A DNA stretch of 64,000 bases from Cohnella mopanensis (GCF_022352055.1 NZ_JAKRWM010000002.1:1-64000); one strand, 5' to 3'. Positions 36,001-44,968 are shown, numbered from the stretch's first letter. Made by a program: numbers and translations. The notes: generated by a model from the letters alone, not told the origin.

Positions 36001-37350
36001 ATGAGCAACAACATTCAATTCGACTATTCCAAAGCGCTACAATTCGTCGGACAGCATGAAATCGACAACCTGGCACCTGCCGTAAAGCTGGCGCATGAGC
36101 AATTACATAACGGAACGGGTGCTGGCTCCGATTATCTGGGCTGGATCAACCTGCCTTTCGATTACGACAAGCAAGAGTTTGCCCGCATTCAAAGCGCGGC
36201 CAAACAAATTCAATCCGACTCCGACGCCCTTATTGTCATCGGAATCGGCGGTTCTTACCTCGGAGCGCGCGCAGCGATCGAAATGTTGCAGCACTCTTTC
36301 TACAACACGCTATCCAAGGAACAACGCAAAACTCCGCAAATTTTCTATGCAGGCAATAATATTAGTTCAACTTACGTAACTCATTTGCTACAAGCGCTTG
36401 AAGGCAAAGATTGGTCCATCAACGTGATTTCCAAATCGGGTACGACGACCGAGCCTGCAATTGCTTTCCGTATTTTCCGCGAAGCGTTGGAGAACAAATA
36501 CGGCAAAGAAGCCGCTCGCAAGCGTATTTACGCTACGACCGACAAAGCGCGCGGAGCGTTAAAAGTGCTGGCAACGGAAGAGGGCTACGAGACATTCGTC
36601 ATCCCGGATGACGTGGGCGGACGTTATTCCGTATTGACGGCTGTCGGGTTGTTGCCGATCGCGGCTGCGGGTATCGACATCGAGTCGATGATGAAGGGCG
36701 CGCAGGACGCGGCGACCAAGTACAACAATCCTAACCTGAGCGAGAACCAAGCTTATCAATACGCTGCGGTTCGCAACGCCTTGTATCGCAAAGGCAAAGC
36801 AGTAGAAATTCTCGTGAACTACGAGCCTGGATTGCACTTCGTATCGGAGTGGTGGAAACAGCTTTACGGAGAAAGCGAAGGGAAAGATTACAAAGGCATT
36901 TATCCTTCTTCCGTAGACTTCTCCACCGATTTGCACTCCATGGGACAATTCATCCAAGAGGGCAACCGGATCATCTTCGAAACGGTGCTGCAAGTGGGGA
37001 ACGTTTCCGAACAAATTACGATCCAGAAAAACGAGGACGACTTGGACGGATTGAACTTCCTTGCCGGACAAACCCTTGATTTCGTCAATAAAAAAGCATT
37101 CTTAGGAACTCTTCTGGCGCATACCGACGGTAACGTACCGAATTTGATCGTTAACTTGCCGGATACGAGCCCGTACACTTTTGGATACATGGTATACTTC
37201 TTCGAGATCGCGTGCGGCGTAAGCGGCTACCTGCTCGGCGTCAATCCGTTCGACCAACCCGGCGTAGAGGCGTATAAGAAGAACATGTTCGCGTTGCTTG
37301 GCAAACCGGGCTTCGAAGAAGAGAAGAAAGCTTTGGAAGCTCGTCTGTAA
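36001..37350 (+). CDS. pgi: glucose-6-phosphate isomerase
   Basis: A 449-residue enzyme of glycolysis, interconverting glucose-6-P and fructose-6-P. Family signatures are present: [50 protein letters not shown] and a [18 protein letters not shown]-terminus. Length is typical for the Bacilli form. Start at ATG 36001, six bases after GGGAG; the ATG two codons upstream overlaps that site. It is monocistronic, with a terminator after it. Confidence 0.96.
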   Translation: MSNNIQFDYSKALQFVGQHEIDNLAPAVKLAHEQLHNGTGAGSDYLGWINLPFDYDKQEFARIQSAAKQIQSDSDALIVIGIGGSYLGARAAIEMLQHSFYNTLSKEQRKTPQIFYAGNNISSTYVTHLLQALEGKDWSINVISKSGTTTEPAIAFRIFREALENKYGKEAARKRIYATTDKARGALKVLATEEGYETFVIPDDVGGRYSVLTAVGLLPIAAAGIDIESMMKGAQDAATKYNNPNLSENQAYQYAAVRNALYRKGKAVEILVNYEPGLHFVSEWWKQLYGESEGKDYKGIYPSSVDFSTDLHSMGQFIQEGNRIIFETVLQVGNVSEQITIQKNEDDLDGLNFLAGQTLDFVNKKAFLGTLLAHTDGNVPNLIVNLPDTSPYTFGYMVYFFEIACGVSGYLLGVNPFDQPGVEAYKKNMFALLGKPGFEEEKKALEARL

Positions 37351-37358
37351 GAGCTTGC

Positions 37359-37384
37359 ATGGAAACGGAATATGGAAACGGAAT
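37359..37384 (+). repeat. 13-bp perfect tandem duplication
   Basis: ATGGAAACGGAAT occurs twice back to back between the pgi stop codon and its terminator. It looks like a recent local slip duplication. Confidence 0.8.
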
Positions 37385-37388
37385 ATCG

Positions 37389-37418
37389 AAAAAGAGTGCT
37401 TCCCAGCACTCTTTTTTT
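37389..37418 (+). terminator. rho-independent terminator of pgi
   Basis: AAAGAGTGCT / AGCACTCTTT around a TCCC loop, then a run of T. Confidence 0.92.
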
Positions 37419-37441
37419 ATGGTTAAATTTAGGTTGTGATT

Positions 37442-37546
37442 TTGAGCCCGGTTCTGTACGTCGTGGTATTAATCCTGATTACTTTGGCATGCGCGCTTCT
37501 TTTGGGTATGATTGTAGGCGTATACGGTATGGAAATACTAGCATAA
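37442..37546 (+). CDS. possible small membrane peptide, 34 residues
   Basis: An open frame from TTG to TAA encoding 34 residues that are almost wholly hydrophobic (SPVLYVVVLILITLACALL, then GMIVGVYGMEILA), i.e. a single membrane helix. It begins 23 bases after the pgi terminator and ends 13 bases before the IMPACT gene. The ribosome binding site is weak (AGGTTGTGAT). The composition is unlike random sequence, but size, TTG start and weak site keep this tentative. Confidence 0.4.
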   Translation: MSPVLYVVVLILITLACALLLGMIVGVYGMEILA

Positions 37547-37559
37547 TCGGAGGGACATC

Positions 37560-38192
37560 ATGCTTGCGCGATATACAACGGTAAGGCAATTTGGCTCTGA
37601 CGAGATCGTGATCAAGAAATCCCGCTTCATTGGGCACGCGAAACCCGTGGAGACCGAAGAGGAAGCGGTTGCTTTCATAGAGGAGCTCAAGAAGAAATAT
37701 TGGGACGCGACGCATAACTGCTCGGCTTATTTAATCGGAGAACGAGATCAGTTCCAGAAGGCGCTGGACGACGGGGAGCCGAGCGGAACGGCGGGCAAGC
37801 CGATCCTGGAAGTGATCAAGAACCGCGGTTTGAAAAATGTTGTCGTCATCGTAACCCGTTACTTCGGTGGAATTATGTTAGGCGCGGGCGGCTTAGTCCG
37901 TGCTTATACGGATGGCGCGGTTACCGGTATCGATGCCGCCGAGCCCATCATAAAGGTACTGCATCGCGAGGTTTTGGTCGATGTAGATTATACCTGGTAC
38001 GGCAAGCTGGAGAACGAGCTGAGAGGGAGAGGCTTCAGGGTCGGCGACGTTTCGTTTACGGACCGGGTGCTGGTCACCTGTCTGCCTGAAGCCGGGGAAG
38101 CCGAGCGCTTCCAAGCTTGGATTACGGATATTACGCAGGGGCAGGCGATTATCGCGCTCGGCGAAGAGCTTTATTTCATTGATGGAGAGTAG
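37560..38192 (+). CDS. YigZ/YvyE family IMPACT protein
   Basis: A 210-residue protein of the UPF0029/IMPACT family. N-terminal IMPACT domain (~15-125) with KKSRFIGHAKPV, DDGEPSGTAGKPILE and the signature RYFGGIMLGAGGLVRAYTDG; C-terminal DUF1949 domain (~135-195). The family is linked to translation or stress control in eukaryotes; the bacterial role is not settled. ATG start with CGGAGG 5 bases upstream. No terminator separates its stop from the tandem repeat array, so its transcript probably enters the array. Confidence 0.92.
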   Translation: MLARYTTVRQFGSDEIVIKKSRFIGHAKPVETEEEAVAFIEELKKKYWDATHNCSAYLIGERDQFQKALDDGEPSGTAGKPILEVIKNRGLKNVVVIVTRYFGGIMLGAGGLVRAYTDGAVTGIDAAEPIIKVLHREVLVDVDYTWYGKLENELRGRGFRVGDVSFTDRVLVTCLPEAGEAERFQAWITDITQGQAIIALGEELYFIDGE

Positions 38193-38202
38193 ATTAATCT
38201 GG

Positions 38203-39472
38203 CACTCCTTCTCTTGTCTGAAAAACCGACTATAGCGAGCGAACGAGAGAAATACGGCTCCTTATTGTCGCAAAAACCGACTATTGCGAGCGAACGAGAG
38301 AAATGTGGCTCCTTATAGTCGCAAAAACCGACTATGGCGAGCGAACAAGAGAAATGTGGCTCCTTATAGTCGTAAAAACCGACTATGGTGAGCGAAAGAG
38401 AGAAATGTGGCTCCTTATAGTCGCAAAAACCGACTATGGAGAGCGAACGAGAGGAATGTGGCTCCTTATAGTCGCAAAAACCGACTATGGCGAGCGACCG
38501 AGAGAAATGTGGCTCCTTATAGTCGCACAAACCGACTATGGCGAGCGAACAAGAGAATTGTGGCTCCTTATAGTCGCAAAACCCGACTATGGCGAGCGAA
38601 CTAGAGGAATGTTGCTCCTTATAGTCGCAAAAACCGACTATGGCGAGCGACCGAGAGAAATGTGGCTCCTTATAGTCGCAAAAACCGACTATGGAGAGCG
38701 AACGAGAAGAATGTGGCTCCTTATAGTCGCAAAAACCGACTATGGCGAGCGAACTAGAGGAATGTTGCTCCTTATAGTCGCAAAAACCGACTATGGCGAG
38801 CGAACGAGAGAAATGTGGCTCCTTATAGTCGCAAAAAGCGACTATGGCGAGCGACCGAGAGAAATGTGGCTCCTTATAGTCGCAAAAAGCGACTATGGCG
38901 AGCGACCGAGAGAAATGTGGCTCCTTATAGTCGCAAAAAGCGACTATGGCGAGCGACCGAGAGAAATGTGGCTCCTTATAGTCGCAAAAAGCGACTATGG
39001 CGAGCGACCGAGAGAAATGTGGCTCCTTATAGTCGCAAAAAGCGACTATGGCGAGCGACCGAGAGAAATGTGGCTCCTTATAGTCGCAAAAACCGACTAT
39101 GGCGAGCGAACAAGAGAAATGTGGCTCCTTATAGTCGCAAAAAGCGACTATGGCGAGCGAACGAGAGAAATGTGGCTCCTTATAGTCGCAAAAACCGACT
39201 ATGGTGAGCGAACGAGAGACATGTGGCACCTTATAGTCGCAAAAACCGACTCTGGTGAGCGAACGAGAGAACTGTGGCTCCTTATAGTCGCCAAAAGCGA
39301 CAATGGCTAGCGAACGAGAGAAATGTGGCTCCTTATAGTCGTAAAAAGCGACTATGGCGAGCGACCGAGAGAAATGTGGCTCCTTATAGTCGCAAAAACC
39401 GACTATGGCGAGCGAACGAGAGAAATGTGGCACCTTATAGTCGCAAAAACCGACTATGGCGAGCGAACGAGT
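38203..39472 (+). repeat. tandem array of 25 units of 51 bp
   Basis: CGAC marks recur exactly every 51 bases from 38227 to 39451 (25 units, no indels), with a decayed half unit at the left edge. Each unit holds a dyad (ATAGTCG / CGACTAT round a C-A-rich loop) followed by a GAGCGAACGAGAGAAATGTG-like linker. Because 51 is a multiple of three and units lack stops, long open frames run through on both strands (e.g. + 38303-39310, - 39433-38171) encoding a 17-residue repeat; they have no ribosome binding sites and are judged spurious. Five adjacent units (about 38831-39085) are identical, pointing to recent expansion or homogenisation. The array fills the gap between the convergent IMPACT and YjbQ genes and is the only stretch over 300 bases without a gene. 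Confidence 0.95.
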
Positions 39473-39486
39473 TAGAGAAGCTCCGT

Positions 39487-39888
39487 TCAGCCTTCAACAA
39501 CCTTAATGTAGTACTCCCGCTGCCGGGGGCCGTCGAATTCGCAGAAGTAGATTCCTTGCCAACGCCCGAGCAACATTTTGCCTCCGGTGAGGATGATCGT
39601 CTGCGATGTTCCCGTTGTTATCGCTTTGAGATGGGAAGCGGTATTTCCTTCGGCATGGCGATATTGGGGGTGATTCCATGGATACACCTCGTCTAGGCGC
39701 ATCAGAACGTCTTTCTTAACATCGGGATCGGCATTCTCGTTGATGGTGATTCCGGCTGTCGTATGCGGGCAATACACTACGACGATACCTTCCTGAATTC
39801 CTTGTTTGGCCACGACGGATGCCACTTGTCTAGTGATGTCGATCAGTTCGTCGCGGTTTGTCGTTCGGAGATTTTCCTTGATTAACAT
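39487..39888 (-). CDS. YjbQ family protein (UPF0047)
   Basis: A 133-residue single-domain protein of the YjbQ/UPF0047 family. Conserved parts are present: YCPHTTAGITINENADPDV, HAEGNTASHLKA and LLGRWQGIYFCEFDGPRQR. Some members have been reported to show thiamin phosphate synthase activity; the physiological role is uncertain. ATG start with GAGGAGGG upstream. Its 3' end abuts the tandem repeat array with no conventional terminator between. Confidence 0.92.
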   Translation of the reverse strand: MLIKENLRTTNRDELIDITRQVASVVAKQGIQEGIVVVYCPHTTAGITINENADPDVKKDVLMRLDEVYPWNHPQYRHAEGNTASHLKAITTGTSQTIILTGGKMLLGRWQGIYFCEFDGPRQREYYIKVVEG

Positions 39889-40028
39889 AGCAGAGCCCTC
39901 CTCTTCTCATCCTGAATTATAACATTCGAGCTCGTTCGAGTGATGATGACAATTCACCTCCCATAAGCAATAAGAATAGGCTGTATTAGTTTTTTTGATA
40001 AAAAGGCGTTTGCCTACCCTATTTAGCA

Positions 40029-40086
40029 TTGACGAAATTAGCGTTTTTCTGGTAAAGTATCAATACCGACTAATTTAATAGGAATT
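40029..40086 (+). promoter_or_regulatory. promoter and operator-like dyad of the sulfate operon
   Basis: TTGACG (40029-40034), an 18-base spacer, TAAAGT (40053-40058). Directly downstream AATACCGACTAA (40062-40073) and TTAATAGGAATT (40075-40086) form an imperfect 25-base dyad (9 of 12 positions). Position over the start of transcription fits repression. Rrf2-type regulators such as CymR control sulfur genes in Bacilli and bind AT-rich dyads ending in GGAATT; the assignment is inference. Confidence 0.55.
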
Positions 40087-40129
40087 ATATAATATTCAGC
40101 TCTCAAAGCTTCAGGAGGTACACGTCAAC

Positions 40130-40945
40130 GTGAGTTCCATGCTACAGAGTCGCTGGTGGAGCTGGGGATTTCGCAGCGCTGTCATGCTTTATTTTATGAT
40201 ATTGATCGTCTTTCCTATTCTTGGAATTTATGGGCAGTCCTTGTCCGCCGGTTGGACGGCTTTCGCGGATAATATCACGGAGCCGCTAGCTTGGAAAGCC
40301 GTATTGCTGACGATCAAGCTGGCTGTCATCGGTACGTTGATCAATGTCTTGGTCGGCACGATGTCGGCCTGGGTTCTAATCCGTTACCGCTTTCCGGGAC
40401 GCAGACTGTTGAACAGCCTGGTGGATCTCCCTTTTGCTCTGCCTACGGCAGTGGCTGGCCTCATGATTTTATTGCTGCTCGGGCCGCATAGCTTCGTAGG
40501 GGAATGGGCGGAGAAACTCGGCTTTACGATTCTGTTTCATCAACCGGCGATTATTATCGCGATGGTATTCGTGACGTTTCCTTTCGTCATCCGTGCCGTT
40601 CAGCCTCTACTGGAGGAAATGGACGCTTCAGAGGAAGAGGCCGCCTATACGCTAGGCGCAACGAAAGCGACAACCTTCTGGCGGGTTATTCTGCCGAATA
40701 TGTTGCCGGGTATTCTAAGCGGCGCGATGCTTGCCTTCTCCAGAGGGTTAGCGGAATTCGGTGCCGTCGTGCTCGTCGCGGGGAATATTCCGGGCAAAAC
40801 CTTGATTGCTTCGGTTTACATTTTCGGAGAGATCGAGAGCGACAACACGATCGGAGCTACGGCGGTCAGCGTATTGCTGCTTACCTTCTCTTTCCTTATT
40901 CTATGGACGGTTAATTACGTGCAGATGAGGAGGAAGAACGGATGA
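40130..40945 (+). CDS. cysT: sulfate ABC transporter permease CysT
   Basis: A 271-residue permease with six membrane segments and the CysT/CysU-type motifs (VDLPFALPTAVAGLMILLLLG in part, EEEAAYTLGATKATTFWRV as the EAA loop, GLAEFGAVVLVAGNIPGKT). It forms the sulfate/thiosulfate channel with CysW. Start is GTG, 12 bases after AGGAGG. First gene of cysT-cysW-cysA-sbp; overlaps cysW by four bases. Confidence 0.93.
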   Translation: MSSMLQSRWWSWGFRSAVMLYFMILIVFPILGIYGQSLSAGWTAFADNITEPLAWKAVLLTIKLAVIGTLINVLVGTMSAWVLIRYRFPGRRLLNSLVDLPFALPTAVAGLMILLLLGPHSFVGEWAEKLGFTILFHQPAIIIAMVFVTFPFVIRAVQPLLEEMDASEEEAAYTLGATKATTFWRVILPNMLPGILSGAMLAFSRGLAEFGAVVLVAGNIPGKTLIASVYIFGEIESDNTIGATAVSVLLLTFSFLILWTVNYVQMRRKNG

Positions 40946-41739
40946 GACGCTTATGGATTGGTTTGACCGTAGCCGTATTCGGACTATTGCTCATCGTGCC
41001 TGTCGTGCGTATCGCTATGGGGGCTTTCAATGAAGGCTGGGGCGGGTTCGCGAATGGAATGTCCAGGCCGGAAACGTTACATGCCTTATACATGACAGTT
41101 CTTATAGTGATCATTGTTACGATTATCAATACGATATTCGGAGTCATGTTGTCGCTCTATCTGGTAAGAGCAACGTGGTTAGGACGACGAATTAAACAAC
41201 TGCTCAATAGTATCGTCGATTTGCCTTTTGCGGTCTCGCCGGTTATCGGAGGTTTGATGATCGTGCTGCTGCTCGGGCCGGAGACGGCGCTGGGCGCCCT
41301 GTTCAACAAAGCGGGGGTAGATATCGTATATGCGCTGCCGGGGATGATCATCGCGACTTTATTCGTAACGTTCCCGTTGATCGTTCGCGAAGTGATGCCT
41401 GTGCTGCAGGAAATCGGAAGCGCGCAGGAAGAAGCGGCTTCTACGCTCGGTGCAAGCGCATGGACCACGTTCTGGCGCGTCACTTGGCCCTCCATCCAAT
41501 GGAGCGTCGTTTACGGAGTCGTATTGACGGTAGCCAGAGCTTTAGGAGAATTCGGAGCGGTGCTTGTCGTATCCGGCAATATTTTGTTCAAGACTCAAAC
41601 GGCAACGACTCTCGTCTATCAAGATGTCGAGAACTTTAATCTTACCGCCGCGAATTCGATCGCATTGGTATTGGCTGCGGGTTCTGTAACGTTACTATTG
41701 CTCATGGAATGGGCCAAATCGAGAAGGGGAGTGCATTAA
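40942..41739 (+). CDS. cysW: sulfate ABC transporter permease CysW
   Basis: A 265-residue permease paralogous to CysT, with VDLPFAVSPVIGGLMIVLL-type core, the EAA loop QEEAASTLGASAWTTFWRVT and ALGEFGAVLVVSGNI. Its start ATG overlaps the cysT stop (ATGA), preceded by AGGAGGAAG; cysA begins two bases after its stop. Six membrane segments expected. Confidence 0.93.
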   Translation: MRRLWIGLTVAVFGLLLIVPVVRIAMGAFNEGWGGFANGMSRPETLHALYMTVLIVIIVTIINTIFGVMLSLYLVRATWLGRRIKQLLNSIVDLPFAVSPVIGGLMIVLLLGPETALGALFNKAGVDIVYALPGMIIATLFVTFPLIVREVMPVLQEIGSAQEEAASTLGASAWTTFWRVTWPSIQWSVVYGVVLTVARALGEFGAVLVVSGNILFKTQTATTLVYQDVENFNLTAANSIALVLAAGSVTLLLLMEWAKSRRGVH

Positions 41740-41740
41740 G

Positions 41741-42805
41741 ATGCATATCGAAGTCAGCGGATTGAACAAGAAATTCGGCGATTTTCAAGCAGTCACGAAT
41801 GTTAATTTCGAGATTGAGAAAGGGCAGTTGATTGGCTTGCTAGGCCCGAGCGGTGGCGGCAAAACCTCGATTCTGCGTATGCTCGCCGGCTTGGAATCCG
41901 TTGACGAGGGGGATATCCTGTTTCACGGCAAACGGGTGAACGATCTTCCTCCTCAAGAGAGAGGCATCGGGTTCGTCTTTCAGAACTATGCGCTGTTCAA
42001 ACATATGTCCGTTGAGGACAATATCGCATTCGGTTTAGAAGTGAAGAAGTGGTCGAAGCCGAAAATTAAAGCTCGGGTAGCCGAACTCGTGGAGTTAACG
42101 GGCTTGTCCGGCTTCGAGAAGCGTTATCCTCACCAACTGTCCGGAGGACAGCGTCAACGCGTCGCTTTCGCGCGGGCCTTGGCTCCCGAACCGCAATTGC
42201 TGTTGCTCGATGAGCCCTTCGCGGCCATCGACGCCAAGATCCGCCATGAATTGCGTTCTTGGTTGCGGGATATGATCGATCGCTTGGGCATCACCTCCAT
42301 CTTCGTTACGCATGACCAAGACGAAGCGATCGAGGTTGCCGACCAAATCATGATTATTAACAAAGGGCGTCTTGAACAAAAAGGTACCCCTTGGGAAATT
42401 TATAAAAACCCGGAATCTCCGTTCGTCGCCAGCTTCATCGGCGAATCGACGATCGTCGACGACGTTTCCTCGCTGCGCGGATTCGGCAATGCTACCGACT
42501 GGCCGGGAACGAAAGCCCTTATTCGCCCGGAATACGTGGAGGTTGGCAAACCGTCTGATTTCAATCTGCTATCGGCAACGGAGAAAGGAATCGTTCGCCA
42601 TGTCCATTTCCGCGGAAGCGAGTGGCTGGTCGAGGTCGAGGTAGGTTCTACCCGTCTTGTCACTTACCGTTCGTTGGAAAAGGAGATTCTTCATCCGGGC
42701 GACGAGGTTCAAGTGTTGATCCATCGAGCTTATCTATTTAACGATAACGATAGCTGGGTAATGGAGAATAAGTTGAAGGAAGATCCGTTGCCGGTTCATA
42801 TTTAA
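41741..42805 (+). CDS. cysA: sulfate ABC transporter ATPase CysA
   Basis: A 354-residue ATPase that energises sulfate/thiosulfate uptake. Walker A GPSGGGKTS (~35-43), Q-loop VFQNYALFKHM, ABC signature LSGGQRQRVAFARAL (~133-147), Walker B LLLLDEPFAAIDAK and the switch His in FVTHDQDEA; residues ~240-345 form the TOBE-type regulatory domain. AAGGGGAG precedes the ATG. It is placed between the permeases and the binding protein. Confidence 0.95.
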   Translation: MHIEVSGLNKKFGDFQAVTNVNFEIEKGQLIGLLGPSGGGKTSILRMLAGLESVDEGDILFHGKRVNDLPPQERGIGFVFQNYALFKHMSVEDNIAFGLEVKKWSKPKIKARVAELVELTGLSGFEKRYPHQLSGGQRQRVAFARALAPEPQLLLLDEPFAAIDAKIRHELRSWLRDMIDRLGITSIFVTHDQDEAIEVADQIMIINKGRLEQKGTPWEIYKNPESPFVASFIGESTIVDDVSSLRGFGNATDWPGTKALIRPEYVEVGKPSDFNLLSATEKGIVRHVHFRGSEWLVEVEVGSTRLVTYRSLEKEILHPGDEVQVLIHRAYLFNDNDSWVMENKLKEDPLPVHI

Positions 42806-42846
42806 GATTTGGTGGGAGCCTACGAAGGCACCTCGGGAGGACAGCA

Positions 42847-43932
42847 ATGAACACGGGTAACCGTAAAATAAAGCTTGGCCGTAGATCTGGACTATTTAGT
42901 ATACTCATGCTTATCTTCCTATCGTCTACTTTAGCCGGTTGCGGTGGATCGAACCAAGCGACACCGGGCGATGGCGAGAACGCGGTTGCTAAGGGAGACG
43001 TAACGCTAGTTCTCGGAGCTTATTCCGTTGCCAAGGACGCTTTGCAGGATATTTTGCCTGCTTTCAAAGCGGAATGGAAATCGAAGACCGGGCAAACCGT
43101 TGCCTTTCAAGAATCGTATGAAGCGTCCGGAACGCAAACTCGCTCGATTATAGGCGGTTTTGAAGCCGACGTGACGCTGTTAGCGCTCCAAGGAGATATG
43201 GAGAAGCTGGTGAAAGCCGGATTGGTCGCGCCGGAATGGAAACAAGCAGCTCATAACGGGATGGTCACCCGCTCGATCGTCGTTCTAGGAACGAGGGCGG
43301 GCAATCCTTTGGGGATCAAGGATTTCGAGGATTTGACTAAACCCGGCGTGAAGGTGCTCTATCCGAATCCGAAAACTTCAGGCGGAGCGCAATGGGACAT
43401 CAATGCGATCTATGGAGCGGGCTTGAAGAAATCGGAAGCGGCTACCGGAACGAAGGATCCCGCTGCGGCCAAGAAATTCCTGGAGGACGTTCATCGGAAT
43501 ATCGAGTCGATGGACAAGAGCGGCCGGGCCTCTATGGCGGCTTTCGAATACGGGGTCGGAGACGTTATCGTGACATACGAGAACGAACTGCTCGCAAGAA
43601 TTGCGCAAGGCGTTCAATACGATATCGTCGTACCGCCGAGTACGATATTGATCGAGAACCCGGTCGCGGTCGTCGGCCGCAATGCGGATCGTCATGGAGT
43701 AAGCGAAGTGGCTCAGGCGTTCGTTCAATACTTATATTCGGATGAGGCGCAGAAGCTATTCGCCAAGCATGGCTTCCGACCGGTCAGCGACGAACTTTCC
43801 GCCCAGATGCAAGCGGACTATCCTCAGCCTCCCGAGTTGTTCACGATCGACTACTTGGGTGGATGGGATAAAGTGAAGGAGACGTTATATTCCAAGCGAG
43901 GCATCTGGTATCAAGTGTTGGCGGGAAAATAG
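42847..43932 (+). CDS. sbp: sulfate-binding lipoprotein
   Basis: A 361-residue binding protein of the sulfate/thiosulfate class. Signal with lipobox TLAGC (Cys at ~32), then VTLVLGAYSVAKDALQDILP, SYEASGTQTRSII and NPKTSGGAQWDINAIYGAG, the last being the sulfate-binding signature (PKTSGG..W). It captures sulfate outside the membrane for CysTWA. ATG start with GGGAGGAC upstream. Last gene of the operon; terminator follows. Confidence 0.93.
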   Translation: MNTGNRKIKLGRRSGLFSILMLIFLSSTLAGCGGSNQATPGDGENAVAKGDVTLVLGAYSVAKDALQDILPAFKAEWKSKTGQTVAFQESYEASGTQTRSIIGGFEADVTLLALQGDMEKLVKAGLVAPEWKQAAHNGMVTRSIVVLGTRAGNPLGIKDFEDLTKPGVKVLYPNPKTSGGAQWDINAIYGAGLKKSEAATGTKDPAAAKKFLEDVHRNIESMDKSGRASMAAFEYGVGDVIVTYENELLARIAQGVQYDIVVPPSTILIENPVAVVGRNADRHGVSEVAQAFVQYLYSDEAQKLFAKHGFRPVSDELSAQMQADYPQPPELFTIDYLGGWDKVKETLYSKRGIWYQVLAGK

Positions 43933-43954
43933 CGTTCGTGGAAATAAATCGGTA

Positions 43955-44001
43955 AAAAACAGCCAAAGCGGGAATGCTATGCTCCGCGTGGCTGTTTTTT
44001 T
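43955..44001 (+). terminator. rho-independent terminator of the sulfate operon
   Basis: AAAACAGCCA..GCGG / CCGC.TGGCTGTTTT with a central loop and eight T, 22 bases after sbp. A TATAAT-like hexamer just after it may belong to the promoter of the next gene. Confidence 0.92.
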
Positions 44002-44044
44002 TGTTATAATTATCGATTAGATCAGGTATTAGGGAGGACTCACC

Positions 44045-44968
44045 TTGTTAAATCCAACTACTATCCGTACCATGCGTTTTATCCTTTATTTCAAGACTGC
44101 GATGCTGCTTATGATGTTGGTTGTATCTCTATTTAATACGAAAGACTTTTCTAATGTATCCGTTAGTAACATCGTTATCATTCTTGTAGCGGCGATTGTA
44201 CCGATGGGCTTGATGCTTGTGACCATCAACAAAAGAAAAATGTTCCTTTCCATGATATTGGCTTTTGTCATATTCCTCTTTACGCGCATTGATATGATCC
44301 AGTTGGTATCGTCTTTAGTGTTAATCTTGTTGTTCTTCTTAAAGCAAACAAGAGATTACTTCCGCGGCCAGAACATCCAGCCTGCCCGTACTAACGAACA
44401 ACCTTCGGAAGCGGACGAAGCCGAGCAAGCCGCATTAGTAGATCCAGACGATGCCCCGGTTAAGCCGACGCCGAGACTGAAGAAAGATCCGGTAGTGACC
44501 ATTCGCGAAGCGACGCCAGAGGATGCGGATACCGTGTTTTCCTTGATGATGATCGCCTTCGAAGAGTATAGAACGGCTATTCCGCCTTCGAGCGCATTGG
44601 AAGAGACGGAAGAGTCCATCTTAAAGGGACTTCAAGAGCAAACCGAATTCGCGGCCATCTTGTACGAGGACGATACGGCTACGGCGATGGTACGGTTTCA
44701 ATACATCGACGACGCCATTTACTTTTACCGGTTGTCCGTTATTCCGAATCGCCGCAGAAGAGGGTACGCGAGACAATTGGTGAAATGGATCGAGAGGCAA
44801 GGGATTTCCAAGGGGCTTAACGTTAGCCGCTGCAAAGTAAGACAATCGGTTCAGAACAATCTGGTGTTGTACCAGAATATGGGCTATGAGATCGTGGATC
44901 AGGAGCTGGTCGTCCGTCCGAACGGAACCGTTAAAGCTCTGAAGATGGAGAAACAGCTTGGGGTGTAA
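44045..44968 (+). CDS. membrane-anchored GNAT N-acetyltransferase
   Basis: A 307-residue fusion. Residues ~8-100 contain three to four membrane helices (ILYFKTAMLLMMLVVSLF, IVIILVAAIVPMGLMLV, MILAFVIFLFTRI); ~105-145 is an acidic linker; ~147-305 is a GNAT domain (VTIREATPEDADTVFSLM, then the acetyl-CoA loop VIPNRRRRGYARQLVKWI). Start is TTG with AGGGAGGA about 7 bases upstream. Substrate unknown; the anchoring suggests an acceptor at the membrane. Monocistronic, between two terminators. Confidence 0.85.
   Translation: MLNPTTIRTMRFILYFKTAMLLMMLVVSLFNTKDFSNVSVSNIVIILVAAIVPMGLMLVTINKRKMFLSMILAFVIFLFTRIDMIQLVSSLVLILLFFLKQTRDYFRGQNIQPARTNEQPSEADEAEQAALVDPDDAPVKPTPRLKKDPVVTIREATPEDADTVFSLMMIAFEEYRTAIPPSSALEETEESILKGLQEQTEFAAILYEDDTATAMVRFQYIDDAIYFYRLSVIPNRRRRGYARQLVKWIERQGISKGLNVSRCKVRQSVQNNLVLYQNMGYEIVDQELVVRPNGTVKALKMEKQLGV

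Noticed and set aside
38171..39433. 420-residue minus-strand frame and a 335-residue plus-strand frame through the repeat array, each a 17-residue protein repeat
   Set aside because: They exist in several frames at once because the unit is 51 bases without stops; no ribosome binding site or non-repeat domain is present. Best read as non-coding repeats.
38203..39472. Possible CRISPR array
   Set aside because: Units follow each other without unique spacers, the period is wholly repeated sequence, and no cas gene is nearby.
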